From Rhodoferax sp. (lineage in GTDB: Bacteria; Pseudomonadota; Gammaproteobacteria; Burkholderiales; Burkholderiaceae_C), in NCBI GenBank assembly GCA_030685025.1, contig JAUXWC010000042.1, forward strand, positions 1 to 64,000: 64,000 bases of DNA, written 5' to 3'. This document shows, in pieces, positions 44,413 through 52,651 of this stretch. The notes beneath the pieces were generated by a model. That model worked only from the letters and a program-made list of their open reading frames with translations, was not told the DNA's origin and searched no databases. A program made the position numbers and the translations under genes. Numbering within the stretch: position 1 is the first letter of the stretch; each line of letters begins with the position of its first letter.

Positions 44413-45690
44413 GTGCGAGGCCCGACCAACAAACTCACTGATACCAAAATCGAAGGCAAGATCAAGCAGGCGCAAAAGGCGGCCAAGGACGGGATAGGAA
44501 AGCCCGTACTGTTGGGTGATGGTGGCGGCTTAACCCTCCAAATCACAAAGACCGGTTCTGCATCCTGGTTGCACCGGTATATGCGGCGCGGTAAACCCGT
44601 TGCCGTCGGGCTTGGACCCTACCCTGCCGTGAGCCTACGTATGGCTCGGGTCAAGGCCGAGGCCTGCCGGGCACAGCTTGCTGAAGGTAAAGACCCTCTA
44701 TCCGAAAAGCGCGCTGCCGAAACAATTGTCCACCTCGCCGCAGCGAAGGACAAGACCTTTGACGAGTGCGCAGCCGAATACATAGCCGACCATCGAGACG
44801 AGTGGAAGAACGAGAAGCACGCGCAGCAGTGGGAGAACACCATCGCGACTTACGCCTCGCCCAAGATTGGAGCTCGTGCCATTTCCGGCATCACCACGGC
44901 GGATGTTAAGGGCGTTCTGACACCGATTTGGAAGACAAAGAACGAAACAGCTACTCGTTTGCGTGGTCGTATTGAGTCCGTCATCGATTGGGCAACAGCG
45001 CATGAAATGAGGTCAGGCGATAACCCCGCAAGGTGGAAAGGTCACCTGGAACATCTGCTGGCCAAGTCAACGCCGGAGAACCGAGCGGAAGTTCATCATG
45101 CCGCGCTGCCTTACGCGGATATTCCAGAATTTATGGCCGAATTGACAAATCAAGAAGGGATGTCCCGATGGGCACTTGAGCTGCTAATTCTTACGGCGTG
45201 CAGAACTTCTGAAGTGATTGGAGCCCAGTGGACCGAGGTTGACTTGGTGAAGAATATCTGGACCGTCCCGAAGGAACGCATGAAGGCCGGGAAGGAGCAC
45301 CGCGTCCCGCTGGTTGAACGCGCCATCCATGTCCTTGATCAGGTGAGGCCATTTTCGAACGGTTTGTTCCTGTTCCCTGGCGGCAAAAAGGACAAGCCAC
45401 TTTCCAATATGGCGATGGCTATGTTGCTTCGCAGGATGGGGTACCACGGGATAACGGTCCATGGCTTTCGTAGCTCGTTCAGGGACTACGTCGGCGACGA
45501 GACCACTCATGATTTTCACACTGCTGAAGCGGCGTTGGCACACACAAACGTCAAGAGCAAAGTCGCGGCCGCGTACGCACGCTCTGACCTATTCGACAAG
45601 CGGTTCGCGATGATGCGCGATTGGGAGAAATATTGTTCAGGAGCAAGCCCCAAAGCGGTAACCGAGTCGGGGCCGATCTGCGCGACGTGA
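44413..45690 (+). CDS. P4-type tyrosine recombinase (island integrase)
   Basis: A 425-residue integrase starting at GTG 44413 with an AAGGAA box ahead. The N-terminal DUF4102 arm-binding domain is clear (LTDTKIEGKIKQAQ, LLGDGGGLTLQITKTGSASW, VGLGPYPAVSLRMARVKAE). The catalytic domain shows Arg in LTACRTSEVIGAQW, His-x-x-Arg in HGFRSSFRDY, the second His in ALAHTN and the terminal Tyr in AAAYARSDLF. It catalyses site-specific integration and excision of the island to its right. The attachment site is not evident. The product following it is unrelated cargo, which fits an integrase at the left end. Confidence 0.93.
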   Translation: MRGPTNKLTDTKIEGKIKQAQKAAKDGIGKPVLLGDGGGLTLQITKTGSASWLHRYMRRGKPVAVGLGPYPAVSLRMARVKAEACRAQLAEGKDPLSEKRAAETIVHLAAAKDKTFDECAAEYIADHRDEWKNEKHAQQWENTIATYASPKIGARAISGITTADVKGVLTPIWKTKNETATRLRGRIESVIDWATAHEMRSGDNPARWKGHLEHLLAKSTPENRAEVHHAALPYADIPEFMAELTNQEGMSRWALELLILTACRTSEVIGAQWTEVDLVKNIWTVPKERMKAGKEHRVPLVERAIHVLDQVRPFSNGLFLFPGGKKDKPLSNMAMAMLLRRMGYHGITVHGFRSSFRDYVGDETTHDFHTAEAALAHTNVKSKVAAAYARSDLFDKRFAMMRDWEKYCSGASPKAVTESGPICAT

Positions 45691-46016
45691 CAAGAATCAC
45701 CGCCACGCCTGACACTATGAATCTATGTCCCCTGGGATGGACGGACTTCAATTCGAATCTTGCCATACGCCAAAGTTATTCAGTTTTGACAAAGCCGTCG
45801 ATTCGTGTGATGCTTTAAATGTCAAATCGAGCTTTTCGCCAGACGAACAGCCAGGTTTGACACGACGGCGCAGTGCAGCGCCAGCAAGATAGTGAGCTGA
45901 GCACTTCCGCTCAAGCCTCGCAGACCGCTTCCCTTCTTCGCTTACTCACCGGGCCAATCAACCCAGGAGGGGCCGCTGCATGCGCCATTTACTTCCATAC
46001 CCACAAGGAGAGAGCG
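45691..46016. other. Intergenic stretch, no gene recognised
   Basis: 326 bp between the integrase and the first cargo gene. It ends in an AAGGAGAG ribosome-binding site (about 46001-46008) for the gene at 46017. A short open frame through 45873-46016 in phase with that gene lacks a ribosome-binding site and is not taken as its N-terminus. Confidence 0.5.
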
Positions 46017-46532
46017 ATGGCTTCAGCCCCCATGAAAAGCGTCAACGGTCAATTGCCAACCGGATTTGTTTCACCCTTTGTTCGTGTTGCGCAGCAGGGA
46101 ACACATGACGATCTGCTGGCGTGCGCGGCAGTGCTGTGCGGTAAGACCATGGCCGATGTCAAGACGATGGCCGTAACTCTCGGCATGCGTGCCAATGGTC
46201 CCTTCTACATGGACGAGGTCTTGTTCCGCAAGATCTTGTTCAACCTCTCGAACCTCGCGGTCAGCGATTACAAGGATTTCACGAGTCTTGATGCGCTGCC
46301 AATGGTTGCCGTCCTGTGCGTGGACTACGACGCCAACGAGCTCTGCCGACACCTGATCTTTCACCATGTCCGGGCGACCGCTGAGTTTGCGTCCTTCAGC
46401 TATCTGATCGACGTTGCCAACTGGATCGATGACAAGCAACACGTGACCACCGATTTCAGCCACCTTAACATGAAGCCGGCCTGGTACCTTGAAATCACTC
46501 AGCGGCCAAGCCCTTCGGGTAAGGCGAAGTAG
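46017..46532 (+). CDS. C39-peptidase-like protein A, active-site Cys position replaced
   Basis: A 171-residue protein not matched to a named family. It aligns through its length with the product of 50839. Shared blocks are VAQQGTHDDLLACAAV versus VEQSNDHDCAFACLAM, RANGPFYMDE versus PEHGPYYLTD, and LPMVAVLCVDYD versus LPNLALILLDYD. The pattern Q-x5-DC..AC with a following helix resembles peptidase C39 (papain-like). Here the expected catalytic Cys is Asp 32, whereas a His lies at 112 (RHLIF) where C39 enzymes keep theirs. The ATG is fixed by an AAGGAGAG box; an upstream frame to 45873 is not used. No signal peptide. Function unknown; a pseudoenzyme is possible. Confidence 0.6.
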   Translation: MASAPMKSVNGQLPTGFVSPFVRVAQQGTHDDLLACAAVLCGKTMADVKTMAVTLGMRANGPFYMDEVLFRKILFNLSNLAVSDYKDFTSLDALPMVAVLCVDYDANELCRHLIFHHVRATAEFASFSYLIDVANWIDDKQHVTTDFSHLNMKPAWYLEITQRPSPSGKAK

Positions 46533-46579
46533 ACCGGCTCCAGTCAAACAATGGAACGCCCACCGACATCACTCACGGT

Positions 46580-46942
46580 TCAGTGAGACAGCTTGCCTTT
46601 GGGGCCCAGGTGTTTGACTTTGCGCACCGGCAGGCCATGCATGAGATCGGCGGCTGTCAGGCCCAAGCCGCTGGCAATGCGCCAGATGTTGAACAGTGAA
46701 ACGTTGCGTTCACCACGCTCCACCGAACTGATGTAGTTCTCGTGAAGCCCGGCAATATCGCCGACCTGTTCGATGGTCATCAACTTGTCGTGGCGCAACT
46801 TACGCAGGCGCGCACCGACCCCGAAGGCCAATCGAACCCGCTCCAACGCTCGTTCTGATACGGGATAGAGGGGCAGGGGGCTTGTTGACGACGACGTGTG
46901 ACATGCGTCAAGTCCGTGAAAAATGTCACGCCGAGCACACAC
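46580..46942 (-). CDS. XRE-family repressor 1
   Basis: About 120 residues if begun at GTG 46942; the open frame continues to a TTG at 47002, and the exact start is unclear. The XRE helix-turn-helix is LRKLRHDKLMTIEQVGDIAG followed by LHENYISSVERGERNVSLFN. It is a clear paralogue of the regulator at 52262 (HTNYISSVERAERNISICN). It is read divergently from the exported protein at 47020, and an operator half-site matching that of the second locus lies at 46943-46956, immediately before the GTG. Autoregulation and repression of the divergent gene are inferred. Confidence 0.75.
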   Translation of the reverse strand: MCARRDIFHGLDACHTSSSTSPLPLYPVSERALERVRLAFGVGARLRKLRHDKLMTIEQVGDIAGLHENYISSVERGERNVSLFNIWRIASGLGLTAADLMHGLPVRKVKHLGPKGKLSH

Positions 46943-46990
46943 ACTTGGCGTTTGGTATATGACATACTTTGATAAACCAAGACGCGCACT
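46943..46990. promoter_or_regulatory. Probable operator of XRE repressor 1
   Basis: ACTTGGCGTTTGGT (46943-46956) matches ACTTTGCGTTTGGT at 52559 at 13 of 14 positions. An imperfect inverted partner ACCAAGACGCGCACT lies at 46976-46990. Between them is TATATGACATACTTTGATA, which offers -10-like sequences in both directions for the divergent genes. Confidence 0.55.
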
Positions 46991-47019
46991 GTGTTGCGCC
47001 AAATTCCAGGAGGACGCTC

Positions 47020-48249
47020 ATGGCCATCAAGAAGAACCATCCGAACAACGAAGTCTTGAATAGACTCCTACACCGCGTATCCGTGGGGCTGCTTCTTGCC
47101 GCCGTCACCGTGGGCGCCCACGCGCAACTTCAGTTGACCTGTCCAGTACGTTGGGAACAACTGGTCAAACTACAGGGGCCAGACGTTGACAGTCTCTTCT
47201 ATGGTGTGAAGATTCGCGACTGGAGGCCCGAGTTCTTTGACGCGATGGCGCTCAAGCACGACGAGTGCATGGCCAAAGCCAACTGGCCAGAATCCGTGAG
47301 AAAGGCGGAGCGCGCGGACGTTCAAAACACGTTTTCAAGGCGGGATGGCTATTTTCGAGCGCTGAATGAGGCTGTGGCAAAGAGCGATGCCGCAGCGCGC
47401 GCAAGTCAGTTAGTTCAAGTCGCCCGCGAACAGGGCTTGGAGATTAGCCAAGGCTCGACCGGAAATCCTCTTGAGATACAACTTCGACTGCGTTTCCCGC
47501 GACCTGGATCAGCGTCGTTTTCGTCTTGGGATTGTTATAAGACGGGTGGTGAATTGCCAGGCTGGTTGGACGACGAGAGCATCAAGAAGTTGAGCTACTA
47601 CACCAGCGTTTGCGTCGAAAGCGGGCGCGCCACGCAGCAAGCAGCAGCCAACCAAAGGGAAGAACTGGAAACCATGAGTCGGCTCTTCGTCGAGGTTCCC
47701 AGTTTCGCAGCGCTGGTATCGGCGGCGGCACGCGCGGCCAGCCCCAACCCGAGTACGGTCGCTGAACTCTCCCTGAAATACGGTCAAATTGTCGAGACCG
47801 CGCGTCGTGTCGCCACGCGTTATGACGACCACCCGCTGTTGAAGCAGGCTGGTGTTGATCTGAAGACTCTTAGTGATCGGGTGGGTAGGAAGTCGTGCGA
47901 CTTGGCCTATGCGCGCGGCAAGTTCCCCGACGCCCGCAAGACCGCGTGGTATCTGGCAGACATCAATATGCCGGAGCCCTTTCCCGATTTCATATGCCTT
48001 CTGATGAGTAAGGGCGCTCAAGTTCGCTATTTGCCCGGTGGCTGGCTGTCCAAAGAGGGATTCGAAATCCAGAGCAGTACTCGCACGGTGCAAGTCTTCA
48101 CCGAGGATCAGCGCATACCGGGTGGCGATCCGAAGGCCCCTTTGATTGTTCCGGTTGCAGCAAAGATCGACGGCAAAAAGGTGACGATCACGCGACAGAA
48201 CTACCGGGCTGTCCAGGCTGAGCTGTTTGCGGCCATGCTGAATCAGTAG
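47020..48249 (+). CDS. Exported protein of unknown function
   Basis: A 409-residue protein starting MAIKKNHPNNEV with an AGGAGG ribosome-binding site (CCAGGAGGACGCTC). A signal peptide ends near GAHAQ. The mature part holds several Cys (LTCPVRW, HDECMAK, WDCYKTGG, SVCVESG, KSCDLAY, FICLLM), compatible with periplasmic disulphides. The C-terminal 80 residues look like a beta-rich domain (STRTVQVFTEDQRI). No family was recognised. It is controlled together with XRE repressor 1 through the shared intergenic operator, which suggests a regulated surface or periplasmic role in island biology. Confidence 0.65.
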   Translation: MAIKKNHPNNEVLNRLLHRVSVGLLLAAVTVGAHAQLQLTCPVRWEQLVKLQGPDVDSLFYGVKIRDWRPEFFDAMALKHDECMAKANWPESVRKAERADVQNTFSRRDGYFRALNEAVAKSDAAARASQLVQVAREQGLEISQGSTGNPLEIQLRLRFPRPGSASFSSWDCYKTGGELPGWLDDESIKKLSYYTSVCVESGRATQQAAANQREELETMSRLFVEVPSFAALVSAAARAASPNPSTVAELSLKYGQIVETARRVATRYDDHPLLKQAGVDLKTLSDRVGRKSCDLAYARGKFPDARKTAWYLADINMPEPFPDFICLLMSKGAQVRYLPGGWLSKEGFEIQSSTRTVQVFTEDQRIPGGDPKAPLIVPVAAKIDGKKVTITRQNYRAVQAELFAAMLNQ

Positions 48250-48369
48250 GGCTCTGGCCATACTTTCGTTGTTTGAAGCCACGAATTCTTCACTGGAGAC
48301 CCATGTGAATCAGCCAGGCCGGGAGCCGAGATTGATCCGGTTGCGGATCGCCACCACAGAGAGACCAAT

Positions 48370-49590
48370 ATGACAAGATACCTGTCACTCGCGAGCAAGG
48401 TTCCTACCATCCGGCGAAACTGCTACGCCCTGATCCTGGGCACGGCAGTGGTGCTAACCGGTTGCGGCGGCGGATCGTCCACCACCGACTTGGATCAACG
48501 CAATGTGCCGCCACCCGGTGGCCAAGCGACCTGCCTGGTGACACCCTCAGTTTGTACCGTCTTGCTGATGTCCAAGGTGACGGGGGACCCGACAGTGCCG
48601 AACTACTCGCTGATGATGTATCCGCAGAAGTTCACGGTGAAGTTGTTGGACCCACTCGGCAAACCTGTTGCCAACCAAGCGGTGACCTGGTCGGCCAATG
48701 GCAACGGCTGGCCTATCCCTGCATCGACAGTGACTGCCGCAGATGGCACGGCACAGGTCAATTGGGTGCCTGGCTACGGCGTGACTCCACAGTTGACAGC
48801 CACGGCCAGCAACAACCAGGGCGTCGCCACTGTGACCTACAGTGGGTTGTTGAAACCTGACACGGAACGTAACGGACTACGGACACCTGGCATTGGATTG
48901 TCCGAGACCTGGACTAGCACAGGTGTGACTGGCATGTCACGGGAAGTCACACCCCGGACTGAACCAACGGGCACCTACTACGCGGCCATGAACTGGGACA
49001 CTGGCTACACGGGCATGCAGCGGGGTGGTAGCACTTACGACCGGCAGATTCAGTTCTCCATTTGGAATCAGCAGGGCAAACCCGCCTCAATTGTGAACGC
49101 CGGTACTTCTCAGTGCAAAGATTTCAGCCATGAGGGCAGTGGCGTGGAGTGTGCGAACACCTACCCCTGGGCCATCAACAAGACCTACCGCTTTGAAATG
49201 ACGACGGCAACCGTGGTGGCAGGTTACACTGACCTCACAACATACTTTGTCGATGTTGCCAGCGGTTCCAGGTTGTTTCTCGCCACGTTGCGCCACGCAG
49301 GCGAGGTCGGCATGAGCGGCGCAACTTCGTTCGTCGAGGACTTCCGGCAGAATGCAATCGGCTGCCAGAACGTAGAGGAGAAGCGTGCTCACTTCGGCAA
49401 CTCCAAAGTCTACAAAGGAAACACCTGGGTAGCTGCACCCATTATTGGCCGCGCCTCGCATACTTCCGATCCGGCTATCACGTGTGCCAATGCGGGCTAC
49501 ACGCTGACCAGCACCGGATACGAACTTGGCGTCGGCGGCGCGGTCCGCAACACGCAAGTGGTTGGTGGCTGGGTACCAGTTCCGAAGTAA
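48370..49590 (+). CDS. Lipoprotein with Ig-like (Big_1) and DUF3472-like domains
   Basis: A 406-residue lipoprotein (lipobox VLTGC followed by a Gly-rich linker, Cys about 32). Residues about 85-160 form an invasin-type Ig fold (FTVKLLDPLGKPVANQAVTW, TVTAADGTAQVNWVPG). The rest includes YYAAMNWDTGYTGMQRGGST and IQFSIWN, which resemble DUF3472 proteins (GH43/lectin-like beta-propeller-associated). It is likely exposed on the cell surface and may bind a glycan or adhere. It follows the exported protein after 120 bp and may be expressed with it. The DUF3472 resemblance is from memory and moderate. Confidence 0.6.
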   Translation: MTRYLSLASKVPTIRRNCYALILGTAVVLTGCGGGSSTTDLDQRNVPPPGGQATCLVTPSVCTVLLMSKVTGDPTVPNYSLMMYPQKFTVKLLDPLGKPVANQAVTWSANGNGWPIPASTVTAADGTAQVNWVPGYGVTPQLTATASNNQGVATVTYSGLLKPDTERNGLRTPGIGLSETWTSTGVTGMSREVTPRTEPTGTYYAAMNWDTGYTGMQRGGSTYDRQIQFSIWNQQGKPASIVNAGTSQCKDFSHEGSGVECANTYPWAINKTYRFEMTTATVVAGYTDLTTYFVDVASGSRLFLATLRHAGEVGMSGATSFVEDFRQNAIGCQNVEEKRAHFGNSKVYKGNTWVAAPIIGRASHTSDPAITCANAGYTLTSTGYELGVGGAVRNTQVVGGWVPVPK

Positions 49591-50067
49591 GCCCCTGACT
49601 ACCTACTACCTGAAAATGCTGCGGCCTAGCAGCACCGGACCGCCTGAGATACTTTGGCTGTACCGGACCAGGCCTTACCCGATTTCGGTGTCAGAGCCGA
49701 AGTTTGTGACGGAAGAAGATGAGCCGCAGGCATAGATCGCAGCGTTACGCAAGAGCCAATGCCGCACAAGGTCATGGACCTTCGCATGATCAACTCGGTC
49801 TGCCAGATCGCAGGTCGCCAAAGCACCGTTTGGTTGTCGCGCAGTTCTCACCGGGCTCGCGGGCACAACTCGAACATTGAGTTGCGGGCACCGACGCAGC
49901 GGACCATCGCTGAAGAGTAGTTCCACTTGACGGTCGGGCGTAGCGCCCGGCCAACCCTCAGCGGCGGCAACGCCGATTCCTTTAAAGCACGCAGTTCGCG
50001 CCGACACCCGGCACGAGAGGCGTGCTTTCGTGTTTCTGACTCCCCATTACTCAAAGGAGAACTTGCC
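49591..50067. other. Intergenic stretch with two stem-loops
   Basis: 477 bp without a supported gene. It has a GC-rich hairpin GGTCGGGCG-TAG-CGCCCGGCC (49932-49952) and a second inverted repeat AAAGCACGC/GCGTGCTTT (49984-49992 and 50020-50028). The first could end transcription of the lipoprotein gene, but no T-run follows. An AAAGGAGAA box precedes the next gene at 50068. Confidence 0.45.
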
Positions 50068-50412
50068 ATGAGCGCTGACAGCGTTCCCGTGCCCTCACGG
50101 GACATACAGAACTTCAAACCCAACGGACCATTGTTCCGGCTGGGCCGGGTCGTGGCCACACCAGCCGCGTTGGCCATTCTTGAGAAACATGGCGTTGCTT
50201 CTGCCACCTTGCTGACCCGCCATCAACACGGCGACTGGGGTGACCTCAACGCGCATGATCGGGCGGCGAATGAAGTTGCACTCAAGGACGGCAGCCGGAT
50301 TCTTTCGGCGTATGTGATCAAAGGCGACCGGCTGTGGATCGTCACCGAGGCCATTGGTCAGGATGGCGTGAGCCGTGCGTCCACATGCATCCTGCGCCCC
50401 GAGGACTACTGA
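50068..50412 (+). CDS. Small island/plasmid-type conserved protein
   Basis: A 114-residue protein with an AAAGGAG box before the ATG. The core GRVVATPAALAILEKHGV, HGDWGDLNAHDRAANEVALK and GSRILSAYVI is a widely spread small protein of plasmids and integrative elements, sometimes wrongly labelled as a restriction-system subunit. The function is unknown. It marks the region as mobile-element cargo. It runs two bases ahead of the next gene, so the two are co-transcribed. Confidence 0.75.
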   Translation: MSADSVPVPSRDIQNFKPNGPLFRLGRVVATPAALAILEKHGVASATLLTRHQHGDWGDLNAHDRAANEVALKDGSRILSAYVIKGDRLWIVTEAIGQDGVSRASTCILRPEDY

Positions 50413-50413
50413 A

Positions 50414-50761
50414 ATGGCGACGCGAGAACAAGCGCAGCGGCCCATCCGTGATTTGCTGCAACGACTGCCCCGCTTGCCAGTGACGGCTTCGGCTGAGATC
50501 GACTTTGAGGCCGCTGACGCTGAGCACCTGGTGGCGATTGCGGAAGACGCCGAGACCATCGTCAACATGCTGCAACTCGGAGTGGGTGCCATCGGGCATC
50601 TGCTCGCGCACTCTGCGGTCGTCGTCGAGGACGGCACGATCTCAGCCGACTGTATTGAATCGCTCGGATTCCTGATCGCAGAGTGCGGAGATTTTGGGGC
50701 AGCGTGTCTGGTGCTGGCGACGCGGTGCCGCCGCGAGACCTCCGACTATCTGCCACGATGA
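50414..50761 (+). CDS. Hypothetical protein, helical
   Basis: A 115-residue protein starting MATREQAQRPIRDLLQRLP. The composition (many Ala, Glu, Leu) suggests an all-helical cytoplasmic protein; the middle contains MLQLGVGAIGHLLAHSA and the C-terminus GAACLVLATRCRRETSDYL. No family was recognised. One base separates it from the previous gene's stop, and the C39-like gene B follows after 77 bp, so the three may form one operon. Confidence 0.6.
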   Translation: MATREQAQRPIRDLLQRLPRLPVTASAEIDFEAADAEHLVAIAEDAETIVNMLQLGVGAIGHLLAHSAVVVEDGTISADCIESLGFLIAECGDFGAACLVLATRCRRETSDYLPR

Positions 50762-50838
50762 CTGCATGCGGTCCGAAAGCACCGACCTGGCCAGCATGGG
50801 CCCTCCAATTCACACAACATTATCGAAAGGAGTCCGAA

Positions 50839-51333
50839 ATGACTTCGCCGACCTCAAGCTTTGTCTTCCCGTCCCACGTCTTGCCAGAGTTCAAGCGTGT
50901 GGAGCAGTCCAACGATCACGATTGCGCCTTCGCTTGCCTCGCGATGATCGCCCACCAGTCGATAGCTGAGATTCGCAGTGTTGCCGTGGCGCAGGGGCTG
51001 ATGCCGGAGCATGGCCCTTACTACCTCACCGATGACATGATTGCGCGCCTGGCAGCGCACCACGGATGGGTGTCCACCGTGTGGAAAGAGGTCAGTTCGA
51101 CGGCAAGCCTGCCCAATCTCGCACTGATACTTTTGGACTACGACACCAAGCTGGAACAAGGGCGATTTGCCCTGTTCGTGAGGCAAGGGAATCCGGTTGG
51201 AACTGGCGACGAGTGGGTCGTCGACCCGGCGTTTTGGATTCCACCGGAGCGACACGTCCGTTGCGACCTACAAGACTGGGAGTTGTCTTGGTACATCGGC
51301 ATCCATGAGATGGGAGTCAACCGCGACTTCTGA
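50839..51333 (+). CDS. C39-peptidase-like protein B, Cys kept, His position replaced
   Basis: A 164-residue protein with a GAAAGGAG ribosome-binding site. The segment VEQSNDHDCAFACLAMIAHQ resembles the peptidase C39 active site (Gln 23, Cys 29), then HGPYYLTDDMIARLAAHHGW. The position equivalent to the catalytic His reads Phe 110 (GRFALF), while the Asp of DPAFW is kept. Its paralogue at 46017 has the opposite losses. No signal peptide or ABC transporter domain is present, unlike bacteriocin-processing C39 enzymes. It might be a peptide-binding protein or need a partner. Function unknown. Confidence 0.6.
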   Translation: MTSPTSSFVFPSHVLPEFKRVEQSNDHDCAFACLAMIAHQSIAEIRSVAVAQGLMPEHGPYYLTDDMIARLAAHHGWVSTVWKEVSSTASLPNLALILLDYDTKLEQGRFALFVRQGNPVGTGDEWVVDPAFWIPPERHVRCDLQDWELSWYIGIHEMGVNRDF

Positions 51334-51394
51334 CAGCCGGTGCGCCGAAGCCACCAGCGCCCAAAACCGGTGCAGCGCTGATGTTCGATGCGAC

Positions 51395-51628
51395 CTAGCT
51401 GATTCCCCAAATCGTTTCTGGCGGCAATGCCTGTTTCAGCAAAGCCAATGATTCATCCCGGCTCGACGGAAGGAACTTTCCCTGGACCAGGACCTTGCCA
51501 GTGTCGAAGGTGGTCACGACCGCACCGCAAGTCAGTTTGATCTGTTGGGCGAAGGCGATCTGGCGGACAGATTTGATGTGGAAGTTCAGTTCGTGAAGCT
51601 TGATTTCGATGTCCATGGCGATTGTCAT
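51395..51628 (-). CDS. Small TBP-fold-like protein
   Basis: A 77-residue protein starting MTIAMDIEIKLHELNFHIKS, with a GGAG box ahead. The sequence IKLTCGAVVTTFDTGKVLVQGKFLP resembles the substrate-binding TBP-like domain found at the N-terminus of ribonuclease HIII, in which a TGKV..QGK strand pair contacts nucleic acid. Standing alone, it could bind DNA or RNA. It is oriented against its neighbours. The fold assignment is from motif resemblance only. Confidence 0.5.
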   Translation of the reverse strand: MTIAMDIEIKLHELNFHIKSVRQIAFAQQIKLTCGAVVTTFDTGKVLVQGKFLPSSRDESLALLKQALPPETIWGIS

Positions 51629-51773
51629 TTGTGACTCCAGTTGTAAAAGAAGGACGCACCACGGATGTGATCCGGATGCAGGAGGCCTTTACAGCAAGCC
51701 GGAACGACAGCCACGAGAACCCAAGGCATGGCAATTTGATAGTCAATGAGTAACCACGAAGGGGTCAACGGCC

Positions 51774-52013
51774 ATGACGACAAAACTATGTGTGTGGGGC
51801 AACTCGCTCGGCGTGAGGCTGCCAAAGTACGTTGTAGAGCGCACGGCAGTGAAGGCCGGCGACTACCTGTTTATCACCGTGACCGATGGTGGCGAAATCG
51901 TCATTCGACCCGTCAAGCCGCGCGGCGTGCATCCCGGCTATGGGCCAGTCGGTAAGAAAGCGAAGACCAAAAGTGTGGTGCCAACGGATGCAGAGGTGGC
52001 GGAGAAGTGGTAG
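51774..52013 (+). CDS. MazE/AbrB-type antitoxin-like protein
   Basis: A 79-residue protein beginning MTTKLCVWGNSLGVRLPKYV, the swapped-hairpin AbrB fold of MazE antitoxins, with the toxin-binding tail reduced to AEVAEKW. No MazF or PIN toxin gene is adjacent. A partial second copy of the same gene lies at 54498-54649, including about 20 bases of shared sequence after the stop. An AAGGGG box precedes ATG 51774. It may act as an autonomous repressor. Confidence 0.75.
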   Translation: MTTKLCVWGNSLGVRLPKYVVERTAVKAGDYLFITVTDGGEIVIRPVKPRGVHPGYGPVGKKAKTKSVVPTDAEVAEKW

Positions 52014-52261
52014 CGCCTGTGGCGCTCAGTCCCGCTGCCCAGAGCGTGCGATTAGCTGCGAGACGCCATCTGCTGGCGCATAGTCTGTCCGACACGCCTG
52101 TCCGAGAGCCGTTGACGGTGGTGTTGGGCTTGGTCTAGGGTGGTGGTGGCTTGCATTGCTTGCGCTTTGATGGGCGGCGCATTTGAGTTGATCCCTTAGG
52201 CACATCGGCCGACCAGATCAAACCCACCACGGATTAGTCGCGGCTTACTTCCACGGCACCG

Positions 52262-52531
52262 TCAGGCGGACTTTGAATCGGCGGCAGGCAGCGGACTCAG
52301 CATTTCCGGCATGGACACGTCCAACGCAAGCGCAATCTTCGCAATGTTGCAAATGGAAATATTGCGCTCAGCCCGTTCGACGGAGCTGATGTAGTTGGTA
52401 TGGAGCGAGGCGCGAAAGGCAACCTCTTCCTGCGTCAGCGACTTGGAGAGGCGAATACGACGCATATTCGCCGCGAACAACACCTGCGCACCACACCTTT
52501 GAGTTGGGTTGTTTGGCACAGCGCGAAGCAT
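52262..52531 (-). CDS. XRE-family repressor 2
   Basis: An 89-residue protein if begun at ATG 52531; the open frame extends to a TTG at 52594 inside the operator. The helix-turn-helix reads MRRIRLSKSLTQEEVAFRAS then LHTNYISSVERAERNISICN. It is a paralogue of repressor 1 at 46580. It is read divergently from the membrane protein at 52652, with a perfect 14-bp inverted repeat between them (52559-52610). It likely represses itself and the divergent operon. Confidence 0.8.
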   Translation of the reverse strand: MLRAVPNNPTQRCGAQVLFAANMRRIRLSKSLTQEEVAFRASLHTNYISSVERAERNISICNIAKIALALDVSMPEMLSPLPAADSKSA

Positions 52532-52558
52532 CCGGGTTTTGTTCGCACGATTCCACCC

Positions 52559-52610
52559 ACTTTGCGTTTGGTTTTGTCTGGTTTCATGCAACAATTACCA
52601 AACGCAAAGT
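52559..52610. promoter_or_regulatory. Palindromic operator of XRE repressor 2
   Basis: ACTTTGCGTTTGGT (52559-52572) is matched exactly in inverted orientation by ACCAAACGCAAAGT (52597-52610), with 24 bp between. The half-site recurs at 46943 in the other XRE-controlled region. The arms are about 3.6 helical turns apart centre to centre, so two dimers or one tetramer could bind. Confidence 0.75.
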
Positions 52611-52651
52611 GTTATTTGGCGACTCCCATTTTTCAATTCGGAGATACAGAC

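Noticed and set aside
48462-48860. A 132-codon plus-strand frame inside the lipoprotein gene
   Set aside because: It is an out-of-frame shadow of the lipoprotein gene at 48370-49590, with no ribosome-binding site.
52586-52651. ATG 52586 as start of the four-helix membrane protein
   Set aside because: It lies between the arms of the operator, whereas GTG 52652 has a well-spaced GGAG box and opens into the conserved domain.
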